Below are positions 18,553-25,630 of a stretch of 64,000 nt of DNA, one piece after another. The translations under genes and the position numbers were made by a program. The stretch is from Mycobacterium sp. 3519A (GTDB lineage Bacteria; Actinomycetota; Actinomycetes; Mycobacteriales; Mycobacteriaceae): the NCBI RefSeq assembly GCF_900240945.1, contig NZ_OESG01000014.1, forward strand, positions 2,820,734 to 2,884,733, read 5' to 3'. The notes beneath the pieces were generated by a model that did no database searches, was not told the DNA's origin, and was given only the letters and a program-made list of their open reading frames with translations. Position 1 is the stretch's first letter. The number at the start of each line of letters is the position of its first letter.

Positions 18553-18593
18553 TTGCATCGGGTGGCGCCGTTGCTAGGGTCGCCTCGAGGCGA
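18553..18593 (+). promoter_or_regulatory. Candidate canA promoter with overlapping 14-bp palindrome
   Basis: TTGCAT at 18553-18558 and TAGGGT at 18575-18580 are separated by 16 nt and resemble a housekeeping-type promoter. The perfect palindrome TCGCCTCGAGGCGA occupies 18580-18593, covering the expected transcription start and ending just before the ribosome site AAGGAG of canA. A repressor bound there would block initiation, so it is a candidate operator. Both are read from sequence only. Confidence 0.4.
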
Positions 18594-18606
18594 ACAAGGA
18601 GACCCA

Positions 18607-19098
18607 ATGTCTGTGACCGACGAGTACCTCAAGAACAACGAGGCGTACGCGAGCACCTTTTCCGGTCCGCTGCCGCTGCCGCCCAGCAAGCACGTCGCCG
18701 TGGTGGCATGCATGGATGCCCGCCTCGACGTCTACCGGATCCTCGGCCTCGGCGACGGCGAGGCGCACGTCATCCGCAACGCCGGCGGCGTCGTCACCGA
18801 CGACGAGATCCGCTCGCTGGCGATCAGTCAGCGGCTGCTCGGCACAAAAGAGATCATCCTGATTCACCACACCGATTGCGGCATGCTGACGTTCACCGAC
18901 GACGGGTTCAAACAGCAGATCCAGGACGAAATCGGCATCAAACCGGAATGGGCCGCCGAGAGCTTCATCGACATCGCAGAAGACGTTCGTCAGTCGCTGC
19001 GCCGTATCGAGGCCAGCCCGTTCGTCACCAAGCACGAATCGTTGCGCGGCTTCATCTTCGACGTCGCGACCGGCCGCCTCGACGAAGTCACGCTCTAA
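18607..19098 (+). CDS. canA: Beta-carbonic anhydrase CanA (Rv1284 orthologue)
   Basis: A 163-residue zinc enzyme interconverting CO2 and bicarbonate. Zinc ligands Cys35, His88 and Cys91 are present (VACMDAR, LIHHTDCGM), with the Asp37-Arg39 dyad that gates the active site. Sequence blocks AHVIRNAGG, LAISQRLLGTKEIILIHHTDCGMLTF (in pieces) and ESLRGFIFDVATG agree closely with M. tuberculosis Rv1284, and length is the same as I recall. The start at 18607 has AAGGAG 7 nt upstream. As in M. tuberculosis it lies between opp and cysD, although accessory genes now separate them. Its last 4 nt overlap the convergent thioesterase. Confidence 0.95.
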   Translation: MSVTDEYLKNNEAYASTFSGPLPLPPSKHVAVVACMDARLDVYRILGLGDGEAHVIRNAGGVVTDDEIRSLAISQRLLGTKEIILIHHTDCGMLTFTDDGFKQQIQDEIGIKPEWAAESFIDIAEDVRQSLRRIEASPFVTKHESLRGFIFDVATGRLDEVTL

Positions 19099-19520
19099 CC
19101 GATCTTGTAGGTGGCGATCGCCTTTGCGACCGCCTCACCCTCGGATGTGACGACGTCGACGTCGCAGTTGACCAACGTCCTGCCGCGCCGCAGTACGCGG
19201 CCGATCGCGATCAAGTCGGTTGCCCGGGCAGGCGCCAAGTACTGCACCGACATCGACGTGGTCACGCCGCGCAGCGAGTCCGGCACCTCCGCACCCGCCC
19301 ACGCGGCGGCCATCACCGCGACATCCGCCAGCGCTGCGATCGCGCCGCCGTGCACCATGTCGGCGATGGTGACGTTGGTCGGATCCCACGGCAACCGCAG
19401 GCGCACTTCGTCGGCGTCGAGAACGTCGGCGACGATGCCCAGCTTGGTCACGAACGGCGACGACGGAAGGAACTGCGCGATGACGTCCGCGCCGGTCTGG
19501 CGTTGAGTGGGAGTAGACAT
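19095..19520 (-). CDS. PaaI-family hotdog-fold thioesterase
   Basis: A 141-residue single hotdog domain. The signature MVHGGAIAALADVAVM (HGGxxxxLxD) and the following beta strands (VTTSMSVQYLAPARATDLIAIGRVL in pieces) define the PaaI/acyl-CoA thioesterase family, which hydrolyses aryl- or acyl-CoA thioesters as tetramers. The ATG at 19520 gives the usual length. It is divergent from the PheC-like lipoprotein across 60 bp and convergent with canA. The substrate is unknown; an aryl-CoA substrate would fit the aromatic-type genes that follow, but this is inference. Confidence 0.82.
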   Translation of the reverse strand: MSTPTQRQTGADVIAQFLPSSPFVTKLGIVADVLDADEVRLRLPWDPTNVTIADMVHGGAIAALADVAVMAAAWAGAEVPDSLRGVTTSMSVQYLAPARATDLIAIGRVLRRGRTLVNCDVDVVTSEGEAVAKAIATYKIG

Positions 19521-19580
19521 GAAATCAGTATCTGCATCTGATCAATTACCCCAGACGTAAGCGAACCGAGGAGAGTCTCG

Positions 19581-20396
19581 ATGATGCGCGTGGCTGTATT
19601 GGTCGCTGTCGCGGCCGTGACGGTGGCCGGTTGCAGCTCGACGCCGATGCCTGCGGCACCGCCGACGGCGATGCAGACGGCTGGCGGCCTACCGCAGATC
19701 ATGCAGCGGGGGTCAGTGCGCGTCTGCAGTACCGGCGACTATCGGCCGTTCACTTATCGCGATCCGCAGGGCAATTGGAGTGGACTGGACATCGAGATGG
19801 CCCACGACATGGCCGATCGACTGGGTGTTCGACTGGATGTGGAACCGACCACGTGGGCGAATCTGGTCAACGACCTGAACGGCAAATGCGACGCCGCGAT
19901 GGGCGGGATCAGCATCACGCTGAACCGCGCCAAGCAGGCGCTCTACACCGCCCCCTACCTGCGTGACGGGAAGGCAGCGATCGTGAAGTGTGCCGACGCG
20001 TCGACGTACCAGACGTTGGCGGATATCGACCACCCGGATGTGCGCGTGGTGGTCAATCCCGGCGGCACCAACGCCGACTTCGACCAGGAACATCTGCACC
20101 AGGCGCAGATCATCACCTATCCGGACAACAACACCATCTTCGACCAACTCACCAGTAACGCCGCGGACGCGATGATCACCGACTCCAGCGAAGTCCGTTG
20201 GCAGACAAACCAGAATCCGCAACTGTGCGGCGTCAGCCTGGACCACCCGTTCACGTTCGAGCAGAAGGGCTATCTGGTGCCGCAAACCGGAACGGATCTG
20301 CAGCAGTGGATGAACCAATGGCTCAACATCGCGCAGAACGACGGAACCTACGCCCGGCTGAGCCAGAAGTATCTGGGCGACGTGCTCGGGCCGTGA
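19581..20396 (+). CDS. Lipoprotein of amino-acid-binding fold, cyclohexadienyl dehydratase (PheC)-like
   Basis: 271 residues with a lipobox VAGC (Cys18) and one SBP family 3 domain. Several blocks match periplasmic cyclohexadienyl/arogenate dehydratases rather than transporter receptors: CSTGDYRPFTYRD, AMGGISITLNRAKQALYTAPYLRDGK in pieces, VVNPGGTNADFD, DNNTIFDQL and ITDSSEVRWQ. Glu204 in DSSEV lies where the catalytic Glu of PheC is expected. If active, it would convert prephenate or arogenate to phenylpyruvate or phenylalanine outside the membrane, an odd place in a Gram-positive cell. No permease or ATPase genes adjoin it, which also argues against a transporter role. GAGGAG precedes ATG 19581. 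Confidence 0.75.
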   Translation: MMRVAVLVAVAAVTVAGCSSTPMPAAPPTAMQTAGGLPQIMQRGSVRVCSTGDYRPFTYRDPQGNWSGLDIEMAHDMADRLGVRLDVEPTTWANLVNDLNGKCDAAMGGISITLNRAKQALYTAPYLRDGKAAIVKCADASTYQTLADIDHPDVRVVVNPGGTNADFDQEHLHQAQIITYPDNNTIFDQLTSNAADAMITDSSEVRWQTNQNPQLCGVSLDHPFTFEQKGYLVPQTGTDLQQWMNQWLNIAQNDGTYARLSQKYLGDVLGP

Positions 20397-20474
20397 CGGC
20401 CGGCGTGGCTGGAAACCGGGTGCTCGTGCGTTAGTTCAAGCGTGCCGACGACCGTTTTCGCCGATACTGTGCGA

Positions 20475-23243
20475 ATGCCCCACGACAGCGGGGGGTTGAT
20501 CGGTCGTCGCTCGGAGCGCGAGGCGCTGAACCAGCTTCTCCACAGCGTCCGCACCGGCGAGAGCCGTGTTGTTGTCGTGCACGGTGAGGCAGGTGTCGGC
20601 AAATCCGCGTTGCTCGACTATGTCGGCGGACAAGCCACCGGTTGCCAGCTCATTCGCGTCGGCGGCGTCGAGTCGGAGATGGAACTCGCCTATGCCGCGC
20701 TGCAGCAACTGTGCGCACCGATGCTCGATCGACTCGACGGTTTGCCTCCTCCCCAGCGCACCGCGCTGAGCACCGCCTTGGGTCTGGCCGAGGGGCCTGC
20801 GCCGGACCGGCTTTTGATCGGGCTGGCCGTGCTGGGCATGTTCTCTGACGCCGCAGAGGAAAAGCCGCTGGTGTGCCTGGTCGACGATCTGCAGTGGCTC
20901 GATCAGGCGTCGGCGCACATCCTCGCGTTCGTGGCCCGTCGGCTTGTTGCCGAATCGGTGGGCCTGGTGGTGGCCACCCGAGTCCCGAGCCCCGATATGA
21001 GGATGTTGCCGACGCTCGAGGTCAAGGGTCTCAAGGACGCTGACGCGCACGCGTTGCTCGACACGGTGCTGACGGCGCCGCTCGATGAGCAAATCCGCGA
21101 TCGGTTCATCGCCGAGACGCGCGGTAACCCGCTGGCCCTACTCGAGTTGCCGCGTGGTCTGACTGCGCGCGAGATCGCCGGAGGGTTCGGACTGCCTGCC
21201 GCCGTTGCGCTTTCGGCGGCAATGGAAGACACGTTTCGCCGCGGGCTCGAGGCTGTCCCTGAACAGACCCGCCGGCTGTTGCTTCTTGCTGCAGCGGAGC
21301 CGCTGGGTGATCCGGCGCTGTTGTGGCGAGCGGCCGCGCTGCTTGGCATCGATGGCGACGCGGCCACCGCCGCGATCGAGGCCGGGTTAGCAGAATTCGG
21401 CTCGCGAGTGCGGTTCAGGCATCCGCTGGCCAGGGCGGCCGCATACCGCTCTGCCCCGCTCGCCAGTAGACAACGGGCGCATGCGGCGCTCGCGGCGGTG
21501 ACCGATCCCCGGCTGGATCCGGATCGGCGTGCGTGGCACCGCGCGCATGCGGCGCCAGGCCCCGACGACGAAGTCGCCGAGGAGTTGGAGCGCTCGGCCG
21601 GGCGGGCCCGGGCGCGTGGCGGGCTGGCCGCCGCCGCCGCGTTTCACCAGCGCGCGACGACATTGACCCTCGATCCGGCACTGCGTACCGAACGCGCTCT
21701 CGTGGCCGCATCCGCCAATGTCGAAGCCGGGGCTTTCGACTCTGCGCTGGATCTGCTCGCCATCGCGGAGCGTGGCCCGCTCGACGAACTTCAACATGCC
21801 CGCGCAGACCTCATCCGGGCTCAACTGGCATTCGCGACGAACCGCGGGGGAGACGCGCCGCGGTTGCTGCTCGCTGCCGCTCGACGTTTCGAACCCATTC
21901 AGCCGGGCTTGGCCAGGAAGTCGTACCTGGACGCGATCTCCGCCGCCACGTTCGCGGGCCGTCTGGCAAGCCCCGGCGGCGATGTTCGGCACGTCGCCGC
22001 GGCAGCGGCGGCCGCGCCTCGACCCGTAGGCGCAGCCCGATCGCCGGATCTGCTGCTGGACGGGCTTGCCGCCAACTTCGTCGAGGGCTACCCAGCGGCC
22101 GTGCCCGATCTCCGCGCCGCGCTGGACGTCTTCGGAGTCGATATGTCGGCAGACGACGAGCTGCGTTGGATGTGGCTGATCAACGAAGCAGCCCTTCACC
22201 TTTGGGATGACGAGCAATGGGACTCACTGTCCCGGCGCTACCTCGAACTGGTGCGTGAGGTCGGCGCGTTGAACGAGCTGCCGCTCGCCCTCAGCACGCG
22301 CGCCATCCTGCTGATGTTCACCGGTGACCTGCTGACCGCGAGGTCGTTGATCGACGAGCAACACACCGTGACGGAGGCCACCGGGATCGGTCTGGCGCCC
22401 TACGCCGCCATGCTGTTGGCCGCGATGCGCGGCCAACAGTCGGAGACGCACACTCTCATCGAGAACACGTCGGCGGAGGGCCCCGCCCGCGGCGAAGGCA
22501 TCTCGATCGCGGTTGCGGAGTGGACGAGGGCTGTGCTTCACAACGGGCTCGGCCAGTACCGCGAGGCGATGGCCGCCGCCGAACAGGCCCTTTACCACCA
22601 GCAATATCCGGAGGTCCGCTATCCCGGCGTGGCGAACTGGGCGGCCGCCGAACTCGTCGAGGCTGCCACCCGGGCGGGTGAGACGCAGAAGGCCGCCGAA
22701 ACCGCTGGCTGGATTGCAGAGATGACGCGCGCGAGCGGAACTCGTTGGGCGCGCGGCGTCGAGGCTCGATCGAACGCGCTGCTGGCTGAGGGCGAGGCCG
22801 CCGAGCGGCTCTACCAGGAGTCCATCGGGCAACTCGCGTCCAGCCGTGTCCACGCCGAACTGGCCCGCACGCATCTGCTCTACGGTGAATGGCTGCGGCG
22901 CGAGCGCAGACGCACCGACGCGCGGGCACATCTGCGTGCCGCCTACGACATGCTGACCGCGATGGGCATGCAGGCGTTCGCCGAGCGGGCCAGGCGCGAG
23001 CTCGCAGCCACCGGCGCGACCGCACGAAAACGCACCGTCGCGGCCGGCAACGACGAACTCACGCCACAGGAAGCTCAGGTCGCTCGGCTGGCGCGGGATG
23101 GGCTGTCGAACCCCGAAATCGGTGCGCGGATGTTCATCAGCGCGCGGACTGCGCAATATCACCTTCGCAAGGTGTTCGCGAAGCTCGACATCAACTCACG
23201 CGGCCAGCTACATCAAGTCCTTTCCGACGACGTAGCCCCCTGA
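20475..23243 (+). CDS. LuxR-family large ATP-binding regulator (LAL/MalT type)
   Basis: A 922-residue regulator: N-terminal STAND/AAA ATPase, long helical TPR-like middle and C-terminal LuxR helix-turn-helix. Walker A is GEAGVGKS (37-44), Walker B PLVCLVDDLQWLD, and the HTH reads LTPQEAQVARLARDGLSNPEIG with TAQYHLRKVFAKL. LAL proteins activate transcription when a small ligand or partner binds. The start is uncertain. GTG 20442 would add 11 residues, whereas ATG 20475 is preceded by a TANNNT-like GATACT 6 nt upstream, compatible with a leaderless transcript. It stands immediately before the SDR-Dps-mutase-UbiX-UbiD run in the same direction and is the obvious candidate activator. Confidence 0.88.
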   Translation: MPHDSGGLIGRRSEREALNQLLHSVRTGESRVVVVHGEAGVGKSALLDYVGGQATGCQLIRVGGVESEMELAYAALQQLCAPMLDRLDGLPPPQRTALSTALGLAEGPAPDRLLIGLAVLGMFSDAAEEKPLVCLVDDLQWLDQASAHILAFVARRLVAESVGLVVATRVPSPDMRMLPTLEVKGLKDADAHALLDTVLTAPLDEQIRDRFIAETRGNPLALLELPRGLTAREIAGGFGLPAAVALSAAMEDTFRRGLEAVPEQTRRLLLLAAAEPLGDPALLWRAAALLGIDGDAATAAIEAGLAEFGSRVRFRHPLARAAAYRSAPLASRQRAHAALAAVTDPRLDPDRRAWHRAHAAPGPDDEVAEELERSAGRARARGGLAAAAAFHQRATTLTLDPALRTERALVAASANVEAGAFDSALDLLAIAERGPLDELQHARADLIRAQLAFATNRGGDAPRLLLAAARRFEPIQPGLARKSYLDAISAATFAGRLASPGGDVRHVAAAAAAAPRPVGAARSPDLLLDGLAANFVEGYPAAVPDLRAALDVFGVDMSADDELRWMWLINEAALHLWDDEQWDSLSRRYLELVREVGALNELPLALSTRAILLMFTGDLLTARSLIDEQHTVTEATGIGLAPYAAMLLAAMRGQQSETHTLIENTSAEGPARGEGISIAVAEWTRAVLHNGLGQYREAMAAAEQALYHQQYPEVRYPGVANWAAAELVEAATRAGETQKAAETAGWIAEMTRASGTRWARGVEARSNALLAEGEAAERLYQESIGQLASSRVHAELARTHLLYGEWLRRERRRTDARAHLRAAYDMLTAMGMQAFAERARRELAATGATARKRTVAAGNDELTPQEAQVARLARDGLSNPEIGARMFISARTAQYHLRKVFAKLDINSRGQLHQVLSDDVAP

Positions 23244-23346
23244 TTCACGCGCGCTAGCCTGCACGCCTAGCCAGTTGGCGGATGCGAGCGTGGCCCCGTT
23301 CACGCGAACCTCGACTCTGTAGTGGGGTAAGGACGGGAGATCCTCG

Positions 23347-24156
23347 TTGAGCGGCAAAGTGATTGTGGTCGCCGATGCGTCGAGCGGCCTCGGATGGGCG
23401 AGCGCCGCAGCATTGGCTCTGGCCGGAAACACGGTTTATGCGTCACTGCGCGACGTCACTGGCCGCAACGCAGCGCGCGTCGAAACAGCTGCCCAATTCG
23501 CCAAAGACAACGGCGTCGAGCTACGAACTGTGGAAATGGACGTGCAGTCGACCGCTTCGGTGAACGCGGCTGTCGACAGGATCTTCAACGCCAACGGCCG
23601 CATCGATGTCGTGGTGCAAAACACCGCCCGCACGTCATTCGGGCCTGCCGAAGCGTTTACAGCCGACCAGTTGTCGGAAGACTACGACGTCAACGTGGTG
23701 AGCACTCAGCGGATGAACAGGGCGGTGCTTCCGCATATGCGGCGACGGCGATGCGGGCTGTTGGTGTGGGTATCCTGCACCACCCCGGCCGGGGGCACTC
23801 CGCCTTATCTTGCACCGTATTTCGCGGCCAAGGCGGCGATGGATTCGTTGGCCGTCGGGTACGCGCGCGAACTGACGCGGTGGGGCATCGAAACCTCCAT
23901 CATCGCAGCGACTGTCACGGGTGACCACATCGCACAGGCGGGTACACCGACCGATCGAGCGGTGGTCCTCGATTACGAGGAAGGACTGTGCGCCGGGGTG
24001 GCGGCACAGGTGCGAGGCGTCTTCGCAACCTCGGCGGCTGTGCAAGCGCCGAAGGTCGTCGAGGCTCTTGTCGGCGTCGTCGACGCCCCATTTGGCAAGC
24101 GGCCGTTCCATGTTCACATCGACGGTGCCGACGTCGGGTCGGGAGTCCGTTCGTGA
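23347..24156 (+). CDS. Short-chain dehydrogenase/reductase with altered cofactor motifs
   Basis: A 269-residue Rossmann-fold SDR. The dinucleotide loop reads ADASSGLG instead of TGxxxGxG, and the NNAG strand is QNTA. The active-site Ser (VWVSCTT) and the YFAAK pair (YxxxK) are intact. It may therefore still be a reductase, with changed cofactor contacts. The start is TTG 23347 with GGGAG 8 nt upstream. It is the first gene of the run following the LAL regulator, and its stop overlaps the next start (GTGA, 24153-24156). Substrate unknown; reduction of a carbonyl in the pathway served by the downstream UbiD/UbiX pair is inference. Confidence 0.78.
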   Translation: MSGKVIVVADASSGLGWASAAALALAGNTVYASLRDVTGRNAARVETAAQFAKDNGVELRTVEMDVQSTASVNAAVDRIFNANGRIDVVVQNTARTSFGPAEAFTADQLSEDYDVNVVSTQRMNRAVLPHMRRRRCGLLVWVSCTTPAGGTPPYLAPYFAAKAAMDSLAVGYARELTRWGIETSIIAATVTGDHIAQAGTPTDRAVVLDYEEGLCAGVAAQVRGVFATSAAVQAPKVVEALVGVVDAPFGKRPFHVHIDGADVGSGVRS

Positions 24157-24602
24157 ACATCTCGTTGGCCACCTTCGACGCTGAGGGCTCGCGGCAGAAC
24201 CTGCGGATGATCCTGGCCCACTTGTGCGACTTGCATCTCCTCGGTAGCACGGCTTACGGCCATCTCGGCGCGGCAGACGTTCCGCCGACAATGCAGTCAC
24301 TGCTCGACAGTCTCGTTGAGACGGTGCGCGAGGCCACCGGCACGATTGCCGAACGTCTGCGCATTCTCGACGCTGTGTCGCATGGCCCGGCGCTGACGGC
24401 TTCGTGTACACCGTCTGGACAACGCAGCACCGCGGAGTTGTTCGACAGGATCGCCGTGCGCATCGCCACCGTGGTGGCAATCATCGACAACGTCCGCGGC
24501 CGCGTCGGCGCTGCTGATCCCGCTACAGGCGACCTGTTACGCGCCATCATTCGTGCGTTCGACGAGCACGCCTCGACATTCAAGTCCCAGCAGCACGCGT
24601 GA
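24153..24602 (+). CDS. Degenerate Dps/ferritin-like protein
   Basis: 149 residues, all helical, starting at GTG 24153 inside the SDR stop. The order of helices and several words match Dps (DNA-binding protein from starved cells): NLRMILAHLCDLHLL, then LLDSLVETV, GTIAERLRIL, and the closing DLLRAIIRAFDEHASTF. The Dps ferroxidase Asp and Glu, four residues apart, correspond to Asp52 and Glu56. The usual HVHWN region with its His ligand is replaced by GSTAYGHLG. It may be a Dps that no longer oxidises iron in the normal way, or a related four-helix protein. Dps identity is my inference from pattern, not from a search. Its place inside an enzyme operon is unusual. Confidence 0.6.
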   Translation: MNISLATFDAEGSRQNLRMILAHLCDLHLLGSTAYGHLGAADVPPTMQSLLDSLVETVREATGTIAERLRILDAVSHGPALTASCTPSGQRSTAELFDRIAVRIATVVAIIDNVRGRVGAADPATGDLLRAIIRAFDEHASTFKSQQHA

Positions 24603-24614
24603 AGGGTGACGGTA

Positions 24615-25076
24615 ATGAAACCTGTTGACCGAAAGTTGATGTGGCACGGCGTATTCCTCTTCTTGATTGGCCTGATCACAGGTCTTCAGGAGCGTCGCTT
24701 CAAGAACATGCGCATGGCGTTGTCAGCGCATCTGGAAGGCGTGATGAACGGCACGTTCCTCATTGCACTCGGCGCCGTATGGGGGCATGTCGAGCTGCCG
24801 CCGCGTGTCGAACGCGCGGCCCGATGGACCGCCCTGTTCGGGACCTACGGCAACTGGTTTTTCACAGCGTTGGGTGCTGCGATGGGCACCGCCGCCGCGA
24901 ATCCGATTCTGTCGCAGGGACATCAGGGCAGACCCTGGCAGGAGAAGCTTGCCGGGGCCGGGTTCCGCAGCATCGCGTATTCCATCCTGGCCGCGGTTGT
25001 TTTGATCCTGTGTGGGCTCACCCGGGAGCCACGGGAGGCGAAGGGAGACCCACGATGCGCATCGTCGTGGCGATGA
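24615..25076 (+). CDS. Hydroxylaminobenzene-mutase-like membrane protein (HabA/HabB family)
   Basis: A 153-residue protein with four membrane helices. The block RRLxRHGxxLFLxGLxTGLxxxRFxNPRMxLxAHLEGVMNGTFL of hydroxylaminobenzene mutases is matched here as WHGVFLFLIGLITGLQ, KNMRMALSAHLEGVMNG, TFLIALGAVWG, FGTYGNWFFTALGAAMGT and a HQGRPWQEKL segment. HabA/HabB in Pseudomonas rearrange hydroxylaminobenzene to 2-aminophenol during nitrobenzene use (known). Relatives of unknown activity are common in actinobacteria. ATG 24615 is chosen; GTG 24606 is possible. The gene overlaps the UbiX-like gene by 22 nt, so the two are translated together. Confidence 0.72.
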   Translation: MKPVDRKLMWHGVFLFLIGLITGLQERRFKNMRMALSAHLEGVMNGTFLIALGAVWGHVELPPRVERAARWTALFGTYGNWFFTALGAAMGTAAANPILSQGHQGRPWQEKLAGAGFRSIAYSILAAVVLILCGLTREPREAKGDPRCASSWR

Positions 25077-25630
25077 CCGGAGCGACCGGCGCCGCGTTGG
25101 GAGTCCGGCTGCTGGAGATGCTCGCCGACCTCGGCGTCGAGACACACTTGATTCTCAGTGACTGGGCACGCGCCACCATCAACCTCGAAACAGCGCTCAG
25201 CGTCGCGGACGTGCGCGCCCTGGCGACCCACGCGCACGGCAGCCAAGACCTGGCCGCCGCCATCTCCAGCGGATCATTTCACACCGACGGCATGGTGGTG
25301 TGTCCATGCAGTGTGAAGACGCTCAGCGCCATCCGGATCGGGTACAGCGACAACCTGATCACCCGTGCCGCGGATGTGACGCTCAAAGAACGCCGCAGGT
25401 TGGTGCTGGTCGCCAGGGAGGCGCCGCTATCCGAAATCCACTTGGAGAACATGGTTTACCTCGCGCGTCTCGGCGCGGTGATCTTCCCGCCGACCGTGGC
25501 CTACTACGCGCGGCCGGCCTCGGTCGATGATGTGACCACCTACATGGCCGGCCGCATCATCGACCAACTGGGCATCGAGCACGAGCTGATCACCCGGTGG
25601 AAAGACGGTCGGTTGAGGAGCACAAGTTGA
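25055..25630 (+). CDS. UbiX-family flavin prenyltransferase
   Basis: A 191-residue flavoprotein of the UbiX/Pad1 family, which attaches dimethylallyl to FMN to make the prenyl-FMN cofactor of UbiD decarboxylases. The N-terminal FMN loop MTGATGAALGVRLL, the VVCPCSVKTLSAI strand, SDNLITRAADVTLKERRRLV in pieces, REAPLSEIH and FPPTVAYY are all family marks. The stop overlaps the UbiD start (TTGA, 25627-25630). The pair forms a complete prenyl-FMN decarboxylase module. In BsdB/VdcB-type operons, the same pairing removes the carboxyl group of hydroxybenzoates, but menaquinone biosynthesis UbiX proteins look alike. The exclusive pairing and position favour a catabolic role (inference). Confidence 0.9.
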   Translation: MRIVVAMTGATGAALGVRLLEMLADLGVETHLILSDWARATINLETALSVADVRALATHAHGSQDLAAAISSGSFHTDGMVVCPCSVKTLSAIRIGYSDNLITRAADVTLKERRRLVLVAREAPLSEIHLENMVYLARLGAVIFPPTVAYYARPASVDDVTTYMAGRIIDQLGIEHELITRWKDGRLRSTS

